Positions 31,604-44,700 of a DNA stretch of 64,000 nt are shown here, one piece after another. This stretch comes from Artemisia argyi (Eukaryota; Streptophyta; Magnoliopsida; Asterales; Asteraceae): assembly GCA_030686995.1 (NCBI GenBank), contig CM060692.1, positions 11,389,465 to 11,453,464 on the forward strand, written 5' to 3'. The first letter of the stretch is position 1; every line of letters begins with the position of its first letter. The notes beneath the pieces are model-generated. The model saw nothing but the letters and a program-made list of their open reading frames with translations, ran no database searches and was not told the origin of the DNA. A program made the translations under genes and the position numbers.

Positions 31604-34600
31604 GTGCAGGGTAATCTACATGATGAGCTTAAGGATATGGTTATTGTTGATAGTGGATGCTCTGGACACATGACAGGTGATGAGTCTCAACTTGAAGACT
31701 TTGAGGCTTTTGAAGGTGGTTATGTTGCTTTTGGGAATGATCCAAAAGGTGGAAAGATTATTGGCAGAGGAACATTAAGAACAGGAAATTTGGACTTTGA
31801 GAAGGTGTTTCTTGTGAAAGGGCTTAAGTTTAATCTCTTTAGTGTTTCACAAATGTGTGACAAAAAGAACTTTGTTCTTTTTACAGACACTGAATGTATG
31901 ATCCTTTCTCCTGATTTTCAGTTGCCAGATGATAAATTTGTGCTATTGAAAGTCCCTAGAACTGAAAATATATACAGTGACCATATTAAGAACATTGTTC
32001 CCAAAAGAGCTTTAACTTGTCTAATTGCAAAAGCCACTCTTGATGAGTCCAAATTATGGCATAGAAGACTTGGACATCTAAATTTCAAAACCATGAATAA
32101 GCTGGTGAAAGGCAATCTAGTGAGAGGAATGCCTACTAAGATATTTGAAAATTGTGAACCTTGTGTTGCCTGTCAAAAGGGTAAACAACACAGAGTTTCA
32201 TTCAAGTCCAAGACTGTGAACACAATTACAAAGCCCCTACATTTACTACACATGGATCTATTTGGGCCTGTTTTTGAGAAAAGTTTGAACAAGAAGTCAT
32301 TCTGCCTAGTTGTAACAGATGATTTTAGCAGGTTTATATGGGTGTTCTTTTTGGCTACTAAAGATGAAACTCCAGAGATACTGAAGGCATTCATTACCAG
32401 AGTTGAAAACTTGCACAACTACAAAGTGAAAATAATCAGATGTGACAATGGTACTGAGTTCAAGAATAGTGTGATGAATCAATTATGTGTGGGGAAGGGT
32501 ATACTGAGGCAATATAGTGTTGCAAGAACTCCATAACAGAATGGTGTGGCAGAGAGAAGAAACAGGACACTGATTGAGGCTGCAAGAACTATGTTATCTG
32601 ATTCCAAATTACCTATACCTTTTTGGGCTGAAGCAGTAAATACTGCATGTTTTGTGCAGAACAGAAGTAAGGTAGTTAAGCCTCACAACAAGACTCCATA
32701 TGAATTATTTCATGGGAAGAAACCAATGATTGATTTTCTCAAACCATTTGGATGTCCTATACTATTTTGAACACAAAGGATCAGTTAGGCAAGTTTGAAG
32801 AAAAAGCAGATGAAGGATATTTGGTTGGTTACTCTGTGCATAGTAAAGCTTTCAGGGTGTACAACAAGAGAACCAAACATATTGAAGAAAACTTGCATAT
32901 TAAGTTCAGTGAGAACACATCTAATGTTGAAGGAAAAGGACCAGTATGGATGTTTGATATTGATATTCTTACCAAGACTATGAATTATGAGCCTGTCATT
33001 GCAAGTGTAGACAACAATAACACTCAAGAAGAAACTGTTTTGGTGGAAAAATTAAAGATTGGTCCAACTCTTATACCTTTTCAAAAGGATGCAAGTTCAC
33101 ATGAAGATGCTGTTGCTCAAGAGAAATCTAAGGAAACTGAAGAAGGCATTGAGATACTTGTTGCTACAGAAAAGGTATCTAATGAAGCACTCAAAGTAGT
33201 TGTTGATGTCTCACCTACAAGACCAGAAGACTCTACTACTGACTCAGAAGATTCTACAGCTAGGCCAAAGAAGTCTACTTCTGCATCAGAAGACTCTACT
33301 GCTAGGCCACAAGCCACAACTATTGCTTCAGTTCATTCTGCTGCCAAGCCAAATGAATCTACTTCTTCACCAAAGTTTCCAACTGTGGACAATCAGGGTA
33401 GAACTTTTGCAGATCCAAACTATCGTGATGATCCAAATATGCCTCCTCTAGAGAATATCTATTATGATATAGATGATGAAGCTCTTGATGGCAAACTGTT
33501 TGGTGCTGAAACAGACTTTACTAATTTGGAACTCAATATTCCTGTTAGTCCTACTCCTATAACAAGAGTTCCTAAAGATCAAATTCTTAGTGATCTCACA
33601 TCATCTGTTCAAACAAGAAGAATGACAAAAGAGCTTAAAGATCTACAACATCAAAGTTTCTTTGCAAGATCTCTGCATCAAAGAAACAGTCGCAAAGATC
33701 TACAAAATTGCTTGTTTGCTTGTTTTCTATCTCAAATTGAACCAAAGAATACTTACAAAGCCTTACAAGAGTCAAGCTGGGTGGAAGCAATGCAAGATGA
33801 GCTTCTGCAATTCAAGCTACAAGAAGTATGGACTTTGGTTGATTTACCAAATGGGAAAAGAGTGATTGGAACAAAATGGGTATTCAGATTCAAAAGAGAT
33901 GAAAGAGGCATTGTAATTAGAAACAAAGCAAGGTTGGTTGCTCAAGGATACACACAATAAGAAGGTCTTGACTATGATGAAGTATTTGCACCAGTGGCAA
34001 GGATAGAGGCCATTAGACTATTTTTGGCCTATGCCTCATACAAAGACTTTGTGGTGTATCAGATGGATGTTAAAAGTGCTTTTCTTTATGGGACAATCAC
34101 AGAAGAGGTTTATGTGTCTCAACCACCTGGTTTTGAAGACCCTGATTATCCTGTCAAAGTTTACAAGGTGAAAAGAGCAATGTATGGCCTACATCAAGCT
34201 CCCAGAGCTTGGTATGATACCTTGTCAACCTATTTGTTAGATTCTGGATTTAGTAGAGGAAAGATTGACAAGACTTTATTTCTTAAAAGACACAAGGATG
34301 ATATTTTGCTGGTACAAATTTATGTTAATGACATCATCTTTGGATCCACAAACAAAGCTATGTGTGTTAAGTTTGAGAAGCTTATGAAGGATAAATTTTC
34401 TATGAGTTCAATGGGGGAACTCACTTTCTTCTTAGGTCTGCAAGTTATATAGAAGGAAGATGGCATATTTATCAGTCAGGATAAATATGTCAATGATATT
34501 TTGATGAAGTTTGGATTTGAAGATGCTAAGCCTGCAAAGACTACCATGAAATCCAACAAACCTTTGTTGAAGGATGAATATGGAAAAGAAGTAGATGTTC

Positions 34601-35346
34601 ACTTGTACAGATCAATGATTGGTTCATTGATGTACCTTACAGCTTCAAGGCCTGATATAATATTTGTTGTCTGTGCTTGTGCAAGATTCCAAGTATGTCC
34701 AAAAGAATCACATCTCAATGCAGTGAAGAGAATTTTTAGGTATCTAAGGCATCAGCCTAAATTGGGCCTATGGTCTCCTAAGGATTCACCTTTTGATTTG
34801 GAAGCATACTCAGATAGTGACTATGCTGGAGCTAGCTTGGATAGAAAGTCTACAACAGGGGGTTGTCAAGTACTTGGAAACAGATTGGTGTCATGGCAAT
34901 GCAAGAAGCAAACAGTGGTTGCAAATTCTACAACAGAAGCTGAGTATGTGGCTGCTTCAAGTTGTTGTGGTCAAGTGATTTGGATGCAAAATCAACTACT
35001 GGATTATGGGTATAATTTCATGAACACCAAGATTCATATTGATAACAACAGCACACTTTGCATAATTAAAAATCTTGTTTTTCATTCTAAAACAAAAGAT
35101 ATTGAGATAAGACATCACTTTATAAGAGACTATTATGAAAAGAAGCTAATTCAAATTGTTAAGATTCATACTGATAACAATGTTGCTGATCTTCTCACAA
35201 AACATTTTGATGTGGGAAGATTTCAATTTTTAATTGCAAACATTGGTATGATCAATTTTGAAACACTTATCTCTTATGTTTTTGTTAAGATGTGTAAAGA
35301 TACTGTGCTGCTGGTTATGCTGTTGCTTCTTAAGAAGCATTTCTAG
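31604..35346 (+). pseudogene. Copia pol: protease, integrase, RT, RNase H (broken)
   Basis: Protease motif IVDSGCSGHMTGD (about 31640). Integrase has LWHRRLGHLN...CVACQKGKQ zinc ligands, HMDLFGP, RCDNGTEFKN and NGVAERRNRT (D, D, E residues present). RT carries [35 protein letters not shown], and the active-site box reads YVND (34321-34332) where copia elements have YVDD. RNase H has DLEAYSDSDYAGASLD and STTEAEYVAAS, ending ADLLTKHFD. Stops lie at 32534-32536, 33958-33960 and 34450-34452, with a frame change near 32755. Defective. Confidence 0.92.
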
Positions 35347-35614
35347 TTGGGATGTACTCTGCTGCTATTTGCTTCTACTGCTAGTACATATGTTGGTATG
35401 TTTTTGTGGTGTTTGGTCTAACCTTTTGCAGGACAAGTTATCACTGATGATTGTTGCTATGTAAGGATGCAAATACACTAACAAGAAATGGATCATTCAT
35501 CATTCATTGAAACCACAAGACTACAAATAAAAGAGTGCATTCACAAAACACTTCCAACAAACACAAAAGACTGCTACATCAAAAGATAATATCAAAAGAC
35601 TACAACCTACTACA
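35347..35614. other. Spacer between pol and the antisense ORF
   Basis: CTGCTG-rich sequence with no motif-bearing frame. It would hold the 3' end of any antisense transcript, but I see no clear AATAAA signal on the minus strand. Confidence 0.4.
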
Positions 35615-36100
35615 TCACTGTCTAGGGCATGGAAGCCCAAGCACAACTTCTCTGTCCTTGGGAAGAGGAGGGTTTGACTTCCTTGTTTTGGATGTTGATC
35701 TTGGTCTTGGCCTTGAAGACTGCGGTTTCTCAGGAGTAGCAGGAGGATTGTTCTGAAACAACTCCTCATCTGAAGAAGTACACATAAAGGGGGAAACAAG
35801 TTCCCTTGGAGATGGAGGTCTGATTGGGATCCAAGCTGGGTCTTCTGATGATTCTGAAGAAGTTGGAGATTTAGGGGACATCACCTCTTTACCCCTGGAT
35901 GTACTTGGGGTCTGATTCAAGTTCAACAGATCCTTAAACACATGAAGATCGTGTTTTCTTTTCCGTGCTTGCTCCTTTGTCCTACATCCGTTGTGGGGAG
36001 GACGGAATGGTGGTACGTATGTTGGAAGTGGGGTGGAATCCCATAGTTCATCTGATGAAGAATCAGAAGAGATATCGATTATTTCGGGAATGGATTTCAT
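35615..36100 (-). CDS. Antisense ORF inside the copia element, unknown protein
   Basis: 161 codons, ATG at 36098-36100, with no internal stop although the sense genes around it have several. The protein starts MKSIPEIIDISSDSSSDELW. It is rich in Ser, Pro and charged residues, contains a basic KEQARKRKHDLHVFKDLL stretch, and ends in a basic Arg/Ser/Lys tail. No known domain is visible; a nuclear protein is possible. About 87 bp upstream on the minus strand is CTATAAAAAC, followed by a leader with CAAACCCTAATC, a common plant 5'-UTR word. An independent antisense gene is the inference; an accidental ORF is the alternative. Confidence 0.55.
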   Translation of the reverse strand: MKSIPEIIDISSDSSSDELWDSTPLPTYVPPFRPPHNGCRTKEQARKRKHDLHVFKDLLNLNQTPSTSRGKEVMSPKSPTSSESSEDPAWIPIRPPSPRELVSPFMCTSSDEELFQNNPPATPEKPQSSRPRPRSTSKTRKSNPPLPKDREVVLGLPCPRQ

Positions 36101-36182
36101 TGTTAATGTGATTTGATTTGGGTGATTGGCGTTTTGATTGCGATTAGGGTTTGATTGTGTGAAATTAGGGGAAGATTATGTC

Positions 36183-36193
36183 CGTTTTTATAG
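36183..36193 (-). promoter_or_regulatory. TATA box for the antisense ORF
   Basis: The minus strand reads CTATAAAAACG. Start of transcription would fall near 36155, leaving a leader of about 55 bases before the ATG at 36100. Confidence 0.5.
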
Positions 36194-36508
36194 GGATCAC
36201 GGCGTATCAAGTGCATTTATTGTTGAGGGTTCTTTGACTTTTTGACCAAGTTTGAATAGTCAACTCTGCTGCTGGCCAAAATCACTCTGTTGCTAGTTGT
36301 TTTATTTTGCTGCTAGTTATGTTGATATGCTGGTTGTGCTGCTACGGTTGTAAGTGTGAGGGTGGAATGTGTAACTTCTCCAAATCAATTTAAAACCTAA
36401 TTGACATCCACAATTGGTTTTTACACGCTCCAAATTGAAGTTTACTCAAACCCTAACACTCCATTACTCTCAAAGTCAATAATCCCCAATTTCCTAAAAC
36501 CCTAATTA

Positions 36509-39500
36509 ATGGATTGTACACGTACCTGGGCAGAGAATCACAATAATGTTGCCATTTTGGATGAAGAGTTGGTTCCTGAAGGCTTCACATATATGGTAAA
36601 ATTCTTGAATGCTACATATATGGTAAAATTCTTGAATGCTACTTCTCTTAGGTATGCATTAACTGTGAATCCTACAATATTTGTTTCCTACATCAAACAG
36701 TTTTGGCTTACAGCTAAAGCTAAAACTAGGAATGGAGAAAAATATGTTAAAGCCATAGTAGATGGTCAACAAGTTCGTGTAACTGAATCTTCTATAAGAG
36801 AAACTCTTCTCTTAGATGATGAAACAGAGACCACGTGTCTTGTTAATTCTGCTATTTTTCAAGGTTTACAAGATTTGGGATATGAGGGAAGGCATACAAA
36901 TTTAAAATTTCAAAAAGCTCTCCTCTGTCCTCAATACAAATTTTTGGTACACAATCTCCTTCATTGTTTGAGTCCTAAAACTTCTGGCTGGCATGATTTT
37001 AGTGCTACTATTGCTTCTGCTATGGTATACCTAAGCAAAGGACATCCATTTAATTTTTCAAACATGATTTTGGAGGGGATTGTAAAAAGTGTTAAAGAGT
37101 CTGGTTCTTATTTACTTTATCCAAGATTTATCCAGCTCTTTATAGAAAACCAGCTTTCCAAATTCAGATCACATACTGCAACTTATGATGCTCCTAAGAT
37201 GGTTTCAAAAATGTTTACTTTCTTGATTAAACATGGAAAAAGATTTTCTGGCACACATACAGCTCTTACACCTTATATGGTGCAAATTGTGCAAAATATT
37301 CAGGGTGAAGAATCAGGTAATCCTACTGATTCCCATCACACACCCAATTTTACTGCATCTGTTACACAACCTAAAATACACTATACCCGTAGGAAAGCCA
37401 ATAAGAACACTAATCTACCTCAGGATAGTGTTAGGATGGATGTACCAGATGAGGCTGTCCAAGGTGATGGAGTGGACATGTTGGTGAGGGCTGTCACTAC
37501 TGCTATTAGCTTAGCAGCAGAGCAGGACAATGATAACATAAGTAAGACCCAAACCAAGGCAACATCTAGTGAGGAAGGTTCTGATGAATCTGAATCCAAT
37601 GATGGTAACCCTAGCCAAATGGAAAACATATGGGGCTCAGATGATCAAACTAGGTTTGATACTGAGTTTATGTCCAAAGATTCACCTCTCGGACTAGGTT
37701 ACACAGGTCGAAGTGATGAGGACAAGACTGTGATAAATGAATTGATGGCTAATACTGTACATGATGACAATGTCAATGATTCACCTCTCGGACCAGGTTA
37801 CACAGGTCGAAGTGATGAGACTAGTATGGAACTTATTAAGAAATTGACGGTTACTTGTACAAATTTGGAGCTGAAGTGTGATACATTGGAAGAAAAAGTT
37901 CTTGGTCTTTCTACTATTGTTGATGGACAAGGCAAATTGATTACAAAATTGTGACAGAAGATCAAGAACTTAAGGAAATCAAGATCTTCAACCTCCTTAA
38001 GAAGATTGAAGAAAGTGGGCACTTCTCAAGTTGTGAGTTCACCTGAACACTCAGTTCCTTTGGAAGAGGATGCTTCAAAACAGGGGAGGAATGAGGAGCA
38101 GGGAAGATGCAATGGGTTCAGGGGAGGCTAATTTGTAGAATGCTGATAGTGCTCAAGTCAAAGAAGTTCAAATTGTTGAAAATATGGAGGTGGAGAGTCC
38201 TGATGATGTGGATAGTTTTGTGATTGCTGATAAATTGGGTAATGAGGTTGTAATGGAAGAATTGGTGGCTACTCAAGAAAAAGTGGTGGAAAAACTTAAG
38301 ACTTTGGAGCCTGAGCAATTAGTGAAGGCAACAGGGTTGATGGGTGAAGCATTGATGACTTTGGGTGACTCTGTGGCAAAAGAAGTTAATAATGCTACTA
38401 TTATCAACAAGACTGCTGACTCTGGTGCTACTCAAGACTCTACTGCTATGGATTTTGTTGATCCTGCTGCTAGTAAAAAGGTCAATTCTGCTGATGCACA
38501 AGACTCTGCTGCTGGGTCTAGTGACAATACTGCTGCTGAGGCTATGGTTTTGTTAAGTAAGAAAACAACAGAGGTTCCATCTGAATCATCTTCACAACAT
38601 ACATCACAACCAACTCAACCACTACCACAACAACCAACATTTCCAATCACAACATCTGCACCAAGAGTACCTGTGAAAGGAGTAGTAATAAGAGAACCTG
38701 CTGCTCAACAAAAGAAGATTGATGTATCATCTTCTATTGACAAAGGAAAGGGCAAGATGGTTGAAGAATCTAGAGTAATGTATAAAGGGATTGATTACTC
38801 TGAGAAACCTTTTCATTGGTGGCCTAAAGAATTACAAATTGAACATGACTCAATTGTTGCATTGAAAGAACAAGAGCTGATTGATTAGGAAGAGCAACAA
38901 TTGATTCAAGAAGAAAAGGAAAAGATTGATAAAGAGACTGAAGATTTGAAGAATTATGAGGAGTGGGTGGAAGAAAAGATAAGAATAGATGCTGACATAG
39001 AACTCTCCAAGATGATTAAAATTGAAGAACAAGAAGCTCCAACTTTTGATGTTCAAGCTTGGATAAGAGAGTTCTCAGCAAAGAAAAGAAAAGAAGATGC
39101 TGCTGCTAGAAGAAAGAAGAAGACTCTCAGGGAACCAACACCATTGCAACAAAGAAGAGAGCAAGAAAAATACCTAAAGAATATGAAGGGATGGAAATTG
39201 GTACAGTTGAAACCTAAGTCTGATCAAGAGGTTTTTAACTTGTATCAACAAGCTAGAAAAGAGATGGATACCTTCTATCCTATGGGTTGTGCTGAAGACT
39301 TAGAACATATTGCTAAAATGAATAAGAAGTTGGTACCTGACAAAGTTGTTGAGGCAGAGCATGTACAAGAAACAGAAACTAATATTCCTCCTAGTCAAAG
39401 TGTTAAAAGAAAAAGTGTTAGTCATAAGACTTTTGCTAGGAAGAAGAATAAGATTTCTGAAGAAAGCAGTAGTGATATGGATAAGACAGAAGAAGTTGAA

Positions 39501-40100
39501 GAAAATCAAGAGACAACTTTGGCTGTTTTGCCTGAAGTAGAAGAACCAGAGGTTATAGCTACAAAACATCCTATCATCTCATATACTTTTAAGATAAGAG
39601 GTGGAAGTGAAGGATATTGGGAATTCATGAGGTCAAATCATGAAGTTCAAGGTTTTGTTGAAATTTCACTGATGTTTGATAAGATGGACAGGGATGATGT
39701 GATTGCTATATGGGGATTATTTAAAGAAAAGTATGCTGGAAAGAAGATGGATACTGTTCTTGATCTTAATCTTACATTTTGAAAATGTAATGTATAGCTT
39801 CTTGAAGAATATGTTTGATCCTCAGCCTGGTGATAGTGAATGGAAAGATATTAAAGGTAGCAAGGTATATAAATGGTTTTTGTATCAATCTTGTGGAGTT
39901 CATGAATTAAGAGTTGGTACAGTTACTTTTTTTTGTTGGGAGAGAAAGACTATCCTAGTCTAAATAAGTGTTCAGGGATACTTAGACAGATGGTTAGGCC
40001 TGGATTTCTCAAGTGTCAACAACAACATATGTCTGATAATCAAGCTTACAAATTGATACAGAAGTATAAAAAGATCTTGGATTCAACTATTTGAAGAAGC
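36509..40100 (+). pseudogene. Third ORF of the copia element (long unknown protein, env-position), broken
   Basis: Frames 36509-37954, 38184-38888 and 38889-39782, then a shifted remnant to about 40100, together represent one protein of roughly 1,150 residues. The N-terminal 250 residues are compact (SLRYALTVNPTIFVSYIKQF ... ESSIRETLLLDDE ... FSATIASAMVYLSKG). A long acidic, Ser/Thr/Gln-rich and coiled-coil middle follows, then a C-terminal domain near YQSCGVHELRVGTV. I recognise it as a protein common in composite genomes with no assigned function. It occupies the place of the env-like ORF of SIRE elements, but I see no signal peptide or membrane helix. Stops at 37952-37954 and 38886-38888 and two frame changes break it. 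A 27-bp duplication repeats YMVKFLNAT near the start. Confidence 0.75.
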
Positions 40101-40208
40101 TTTCAAAGAAATTAGAAGATGTAAATGTTTGGAAGCATCCTCCTGGTGTTTGATCAAGCTTTGAAGAAACTTATTATTTAGAAATAAATATTAAGTTTAG
40201 GGGAGGAT

Positions 40209-40695
40209 TGTTGGGTTTTGAGTTCTGCTGCTTGATGAAACTGCTGCTAAGGTGAAACTACTTCTGAGATGAAAATGCTGCTAAAGATAAAGATTCTGCT
40301 GATGTCATTCAAAGTGCTGCTATTGGAAAATACTGCTAGTGGAATCTACTGCTGAAGAGAAATGCATGTATACGAGTAGATAAATATAGAATAGATTGCT
40401 TGTATATTTTATACGTCTAGAATATTCTTATCTTGTGTAGAAAGGTATTATAAACCTAGTAGGACTCCTTGGCCTATAAAAGGAGGATCCTAGGGTTAGT
40501 TTATGTACGTATTATTATTTACTTCAAGGTTGTAAAACCCTAGCATTGTCGAGTGCTCGTATAAGAAATATATTGAAGTGTTGATTGAAAGATACATTGT
40601 TCTTCTTAAGTTAAGCTTTTATATTCCGCGTTTTAGCTTAAGTGTTTACTAAAGTCAACTTCTACATAAGATCGTTAGCTCAACTGGGATCAACA
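40209..40695 (+). repeat. 3' LTR of the copia element
   Basis: 487 bp, matching 28400-28886 with about 13 substitutions. It is preceded by the polypurine tract TTTAGGGGAGGAT (about 40197-40208). Confidence 0.95.
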
Positions 40696-40700
40696 ACTTC

Positions 40701-41672
40701 ATTCCGATACGAGAAACGGATGATATGGAAACCCTTGCAAGGTTGTACCTCAAGGAAATAGTTTCCCGACATGGAGTGCCAATATCGATCATATCGGATC
40801 GTGATTCTGGTTTCACATCGAGATTTTGGCAATCTATGCAAAAGGCATTAGGTACTCAGATAGACATGAGTACGGCATATCATCCGCAAACCGATGGTCA
40901 AAGTGAAAGAACTATCCAAACACTCAAGGATATGCTTCGAGCATGTGTGATAGATTTTGGAAAAGGATGGGAGAAACACTTACCATTGGTAGAGTTCTCA
41001 TATAACAATAGTTATCACGCTAGTATTAAAGCAGCACCGTATGAGGCACTTTATGGGAGAAAGCGTAGGTCTCCGGTCTACTGGGCTGAGGTTGGAGAAG
41101 TACAACTTACGGGTCCGGAGATAGTCCATGAGACAAATGAGAAAATAGTTCAAATCCAACAACGCTTACAAGCCGCAAGGGATAGGCAAAGGAGTCATGC
41201 CAATATAAGACGTAAGCCTTTAGAATTTCAAGTCGGAGATAAGGTTATGTTGAAAGTTTCACCTAGGAAAGGTGTCTTTCGTCTCGGAAAGCAAGGAAAG
41301 CTTAGTCCGAGATACATTGGACCTTTTAAGGTTTTAGAACGAATTGGTCCAGTGGCGTACCGACTTGAATTGCCGGATGAACTAAGTAATACACACGATA
41401 CATTCCACGTCTCCAATCTTAAGAAATGTTTATCGGACGAATCACTCGTTATTCCTATAAAAGAGCTTCAATTGGACGATAAGCTCAATTTCACTGAAGA
41501 ACCAGTGGAAATTATGGACCGAAAGGTCAAAAATCTAAAACACCACCGGATTCCTATCGTTAAGGTACGCTGGGACTCCCAAAGAGGACCAGAGTATACT
41601 TGGAAACGAGAGGATCAAATCCATTCTAAATATCCCCATCTATTCTCACCTTCACACACTAACTCTAATTAA
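40701..41672 (+). pseudogene. Gypsy integrase core and C-terminus (3' part of pol)
   Basis: The frame resumes after the copia insertion with [19 protein letters not shown], then [15 protein letters not shown] and [20 protein letters not shown] (second Asp and the Glu of the DDE core). The GPY/F region is [20 protein letters not shown], followed by [13 protein letters not shown] and a C-terminal chromodomain-like segment ([25 protein letters not shown]) ending at 41670-41672. The segment itself is intact. Its upstream half is at 28000-28399. Confidence 0.9.
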
Positions 41673-41707
41673 ATCTTGGGACAAGATTTTCTTTTAGGAT
41701 GGGAGAC

Positions 41708-44700
41708 TGTCACAACCCACTAACTTCCCCTTAGGTTAGAAATGCCTTACTAACTTAACTTAGGCCCTCACTAAGCACACTAGGATTAGAAATGCCTTAC
41801 TAACTTAACTTAGGCCCTTATTAGAGCACATTAGGATTGGAAATGCATATAGGATTCTCCCGAGCTAAATTTTTGCTTTAATATATTCTTATAACCTAAC
41901 TAACCTCCAAACAAGCTCACGTATCCACCTATGCCAACCACTACTATGTTTACTTAATGTAAACATCCCGGTATATCAAGTCAAGGTTATAAACGTATTT
42001 TCACTAAGAAAACTATTACTATAATACACCATACATGCTAAGAAACCCTAAATGCACCTATGTGTTACCGGTTAGTTTTAAAACCCTAATTGCTTATCTG
42101 AACTAACATGAAAAGTGTTTAGGACTTAGATATAAGTTATAATAGTTACCTTAGGATAAATTAGAACCGTTAGGACATAGTACAACCCCTAGAACTTAGG
42201 TACAAGTCATATAAGCACAAAACCTTAATTAGGTCATAACTTCCCGAAAATAGGTCTAAACTAGGTTAAATCTTTACCATAAGTTGTCACCATTAGTATA
42301 AGCTATCTAAGACCTTAAATTAGTTACTAAACATCATTATAACTCTAAATGAAACACTAAAACCTAGGTAAAACCTTAAACTCACACAATACAAAACTAA
42401 GTTAAAATTAGGCCTAAACACCTAAACCATGTTACTAAAACACCTTAAAACCACCAAGAAACCAACCTAGCACCTCCCTAATACTAAGCTAGCACCCTAG
42501 TACCTCTAACCACCCAAGAAAGTAGGTGATGCACCTACTTGTCACCACCTTAAACCAAACCGCCTCTCTCGGCAAACCCCCACCACAACCAGCCTAAACT
42601 CCGCCCCTAGCTACCATAGCTGCTCCTCATCACCACCTAGACCTGCCACACCATCCCCTAGCCTTTCTTCCTCCCCCTCCCCCTCCACGACACCTAGCAG
42701 CTAAAACTTGGGCAATACGCATTACGCGGGCCATAAATACCCCCTCCTTCCCTCATTTCTTCTTCACACCTCTCTTTATCTTCTCTACTTCACATTTCTG
42801 TAGTCTAAGATCCTTAGAAGCCTTAGTAATCGGGTAGCGAAGCTTTGGTTGTGTTGTGTTGTGGTTTGAAGTCGAGCGAGCCCTAGAAAACCCTAACTCC
42901 CTCGTTAACCTTAGAACCTTTAGCTAAGACCTAGAATCTATTTGCTTGCATGCTTTAATTTTTGAAACCCTAGTTAGATTGAATTGCATGTTTACTTGAT
43001 ATATAGCTTATTTACATGAAACAATCTGAATTATGTGGCTTATTTGAATTTATATGAGTTAGTTATAAGCTTAGAAACTAGATTGCCATTCTAAAATATG
43101 AATTACATGCATTTAGGACTAGTTTTGCAAAATATTACATGCATAGGGCTATATATTGTAAATTCCTGAAACTATAAAGTCTAGGGACTGTTTTTGACAT
43201 TTCCTAGAAGTTATTAGTGTAAGGACTAGATTTTCAATATATTAAAACCTTAAAATAACTATTAAAACATGTATTAAACTAAAAAGGACTAAAATTGCAA
43301 ATATTATAAATATAAGGGTAAATAGAATAAATAATGAAAGTTAGTATAATTTAGGACTATATATGTCATTTCTTTAGAATATATAAGTATAGGGACTTAA
43401 TGTGCAATAGTTAAAAAGTTATATGCTTAATTGTTATAAGTTTATAAGTTTAGGGTAGAAAATGTAAATATATAAACTAAAGGGTAAAAATGGACTATTT
43501 TCAAATAAATATAAAACCTATTAAATTTAGAAGCATAACACAATACTAGGGAGCTTCATGCGTGGAGTACTATGTGGATATTTCGTTTTGACGAGTTTGT
43601 TGGGTTTACGAATTAAAGTGTCCTGACTCCTCGAACGATTATTGCATATACTTCTGAGATATGATGGCCTGAACGGTGTTATGTTATAACTAAACTTTAA
43701 TAACAACATAACTCAATAATAGGGAGCTTTGTGTGAGGAGTATTAACTTCTGAATTATGATGGCCCGAACGGTATTATGTTGATAGCATAATACAATAGT
43801 AGGGAGCTTCATGTGAGGAGTCATATACTTCTGAATTACAATGGCCCGAACGGTGTTATGTTATATATAAAAACCTAATAGTAATTAGTTAAGAAAACCT
43901 AGACTAAGACTTGACATACACACACCCGCACTACCCCCAGGATACGTGAGTGAGTTGTCTAAACCCCTACTTTAATTATCTAGAGACTCAGGTGAGTTTT
44001 CATAGCCTCATACCTTTTTAAATGCTTTCTAAATGTTTTACAACCCTGTGAGGGGGATACATGCTTTAAAACCGAATACAAGTCTTTTCTCTGGTTATTG
44101 CACGAGTAAACTAACTGCCATCATTACATAACTAAATTCATGAATCTAATCGTTTGGGATATTTTACCTACGCGAATGCGAATATAATTGATAGATCTAT
44201 TGGACTTTGACAACTCCCGTTGGTATTAACACCTCACTGGGTGGTACCAATAAGTACTATATTTGAACCAACTAAAGGTTTAACTTTGGCAAGTTATCCT
44301 TCCCATCCCCTCATGGTTTGGTCTGCAGACCCCATGACCCGGATTGTTAACGTGTGGTTCATGAGCTTAGTGCAATATACCTTATATCCCTAAAACTTTT
44401 CCACACATAGGGTTTAAGCTGAACCCTGTGGAACTTGTATTCATACTTTAACTATTTAAACCTATGACTCTCACTCAACATACGTGTTGACTTTTAAGCA
44501 TGTTATCCTAGGTAATTAGGCACTATAGGAGCCCTGGTACGGAGAACTACTGGACATGAGGACGTCCAGAATATTTATCATTCATCAGTTTTGTGTCATA
44601 AAACGTATCTTAGGGACCTCTCTTTTCGTAAAAGTACATCTTTTACTGTAAAAACTCTGATGAATAGATGAATGATAACATCTTTTTTCAAAAACGTCTT

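Larger units (their letters stand above)
28400..40695 (+). mobile_element. Ty1/copia LTR retrotransposon (SIRE-like layout) with extra ORFs after pol
   Basis: 12.3 kb, LTRs of 487 bp each, flanked by a perfect 5-bp duplication ACTTC (28395-28399 and 40696-40700) inside the gypsy integrase frame. Order: LTR, primer site, gag, protease-integrase-RT-RNase H (copia order), an antisense ORF, a third sense ORF of about 3.6 kb, polypurine tract, LTR. An ORF after pol is typical of the SIRE lineage. About 13 differences separate the two LTRs over 487 bp, so the insertion is moderately old. Defective through multiple stops. Confidence 0.93.
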
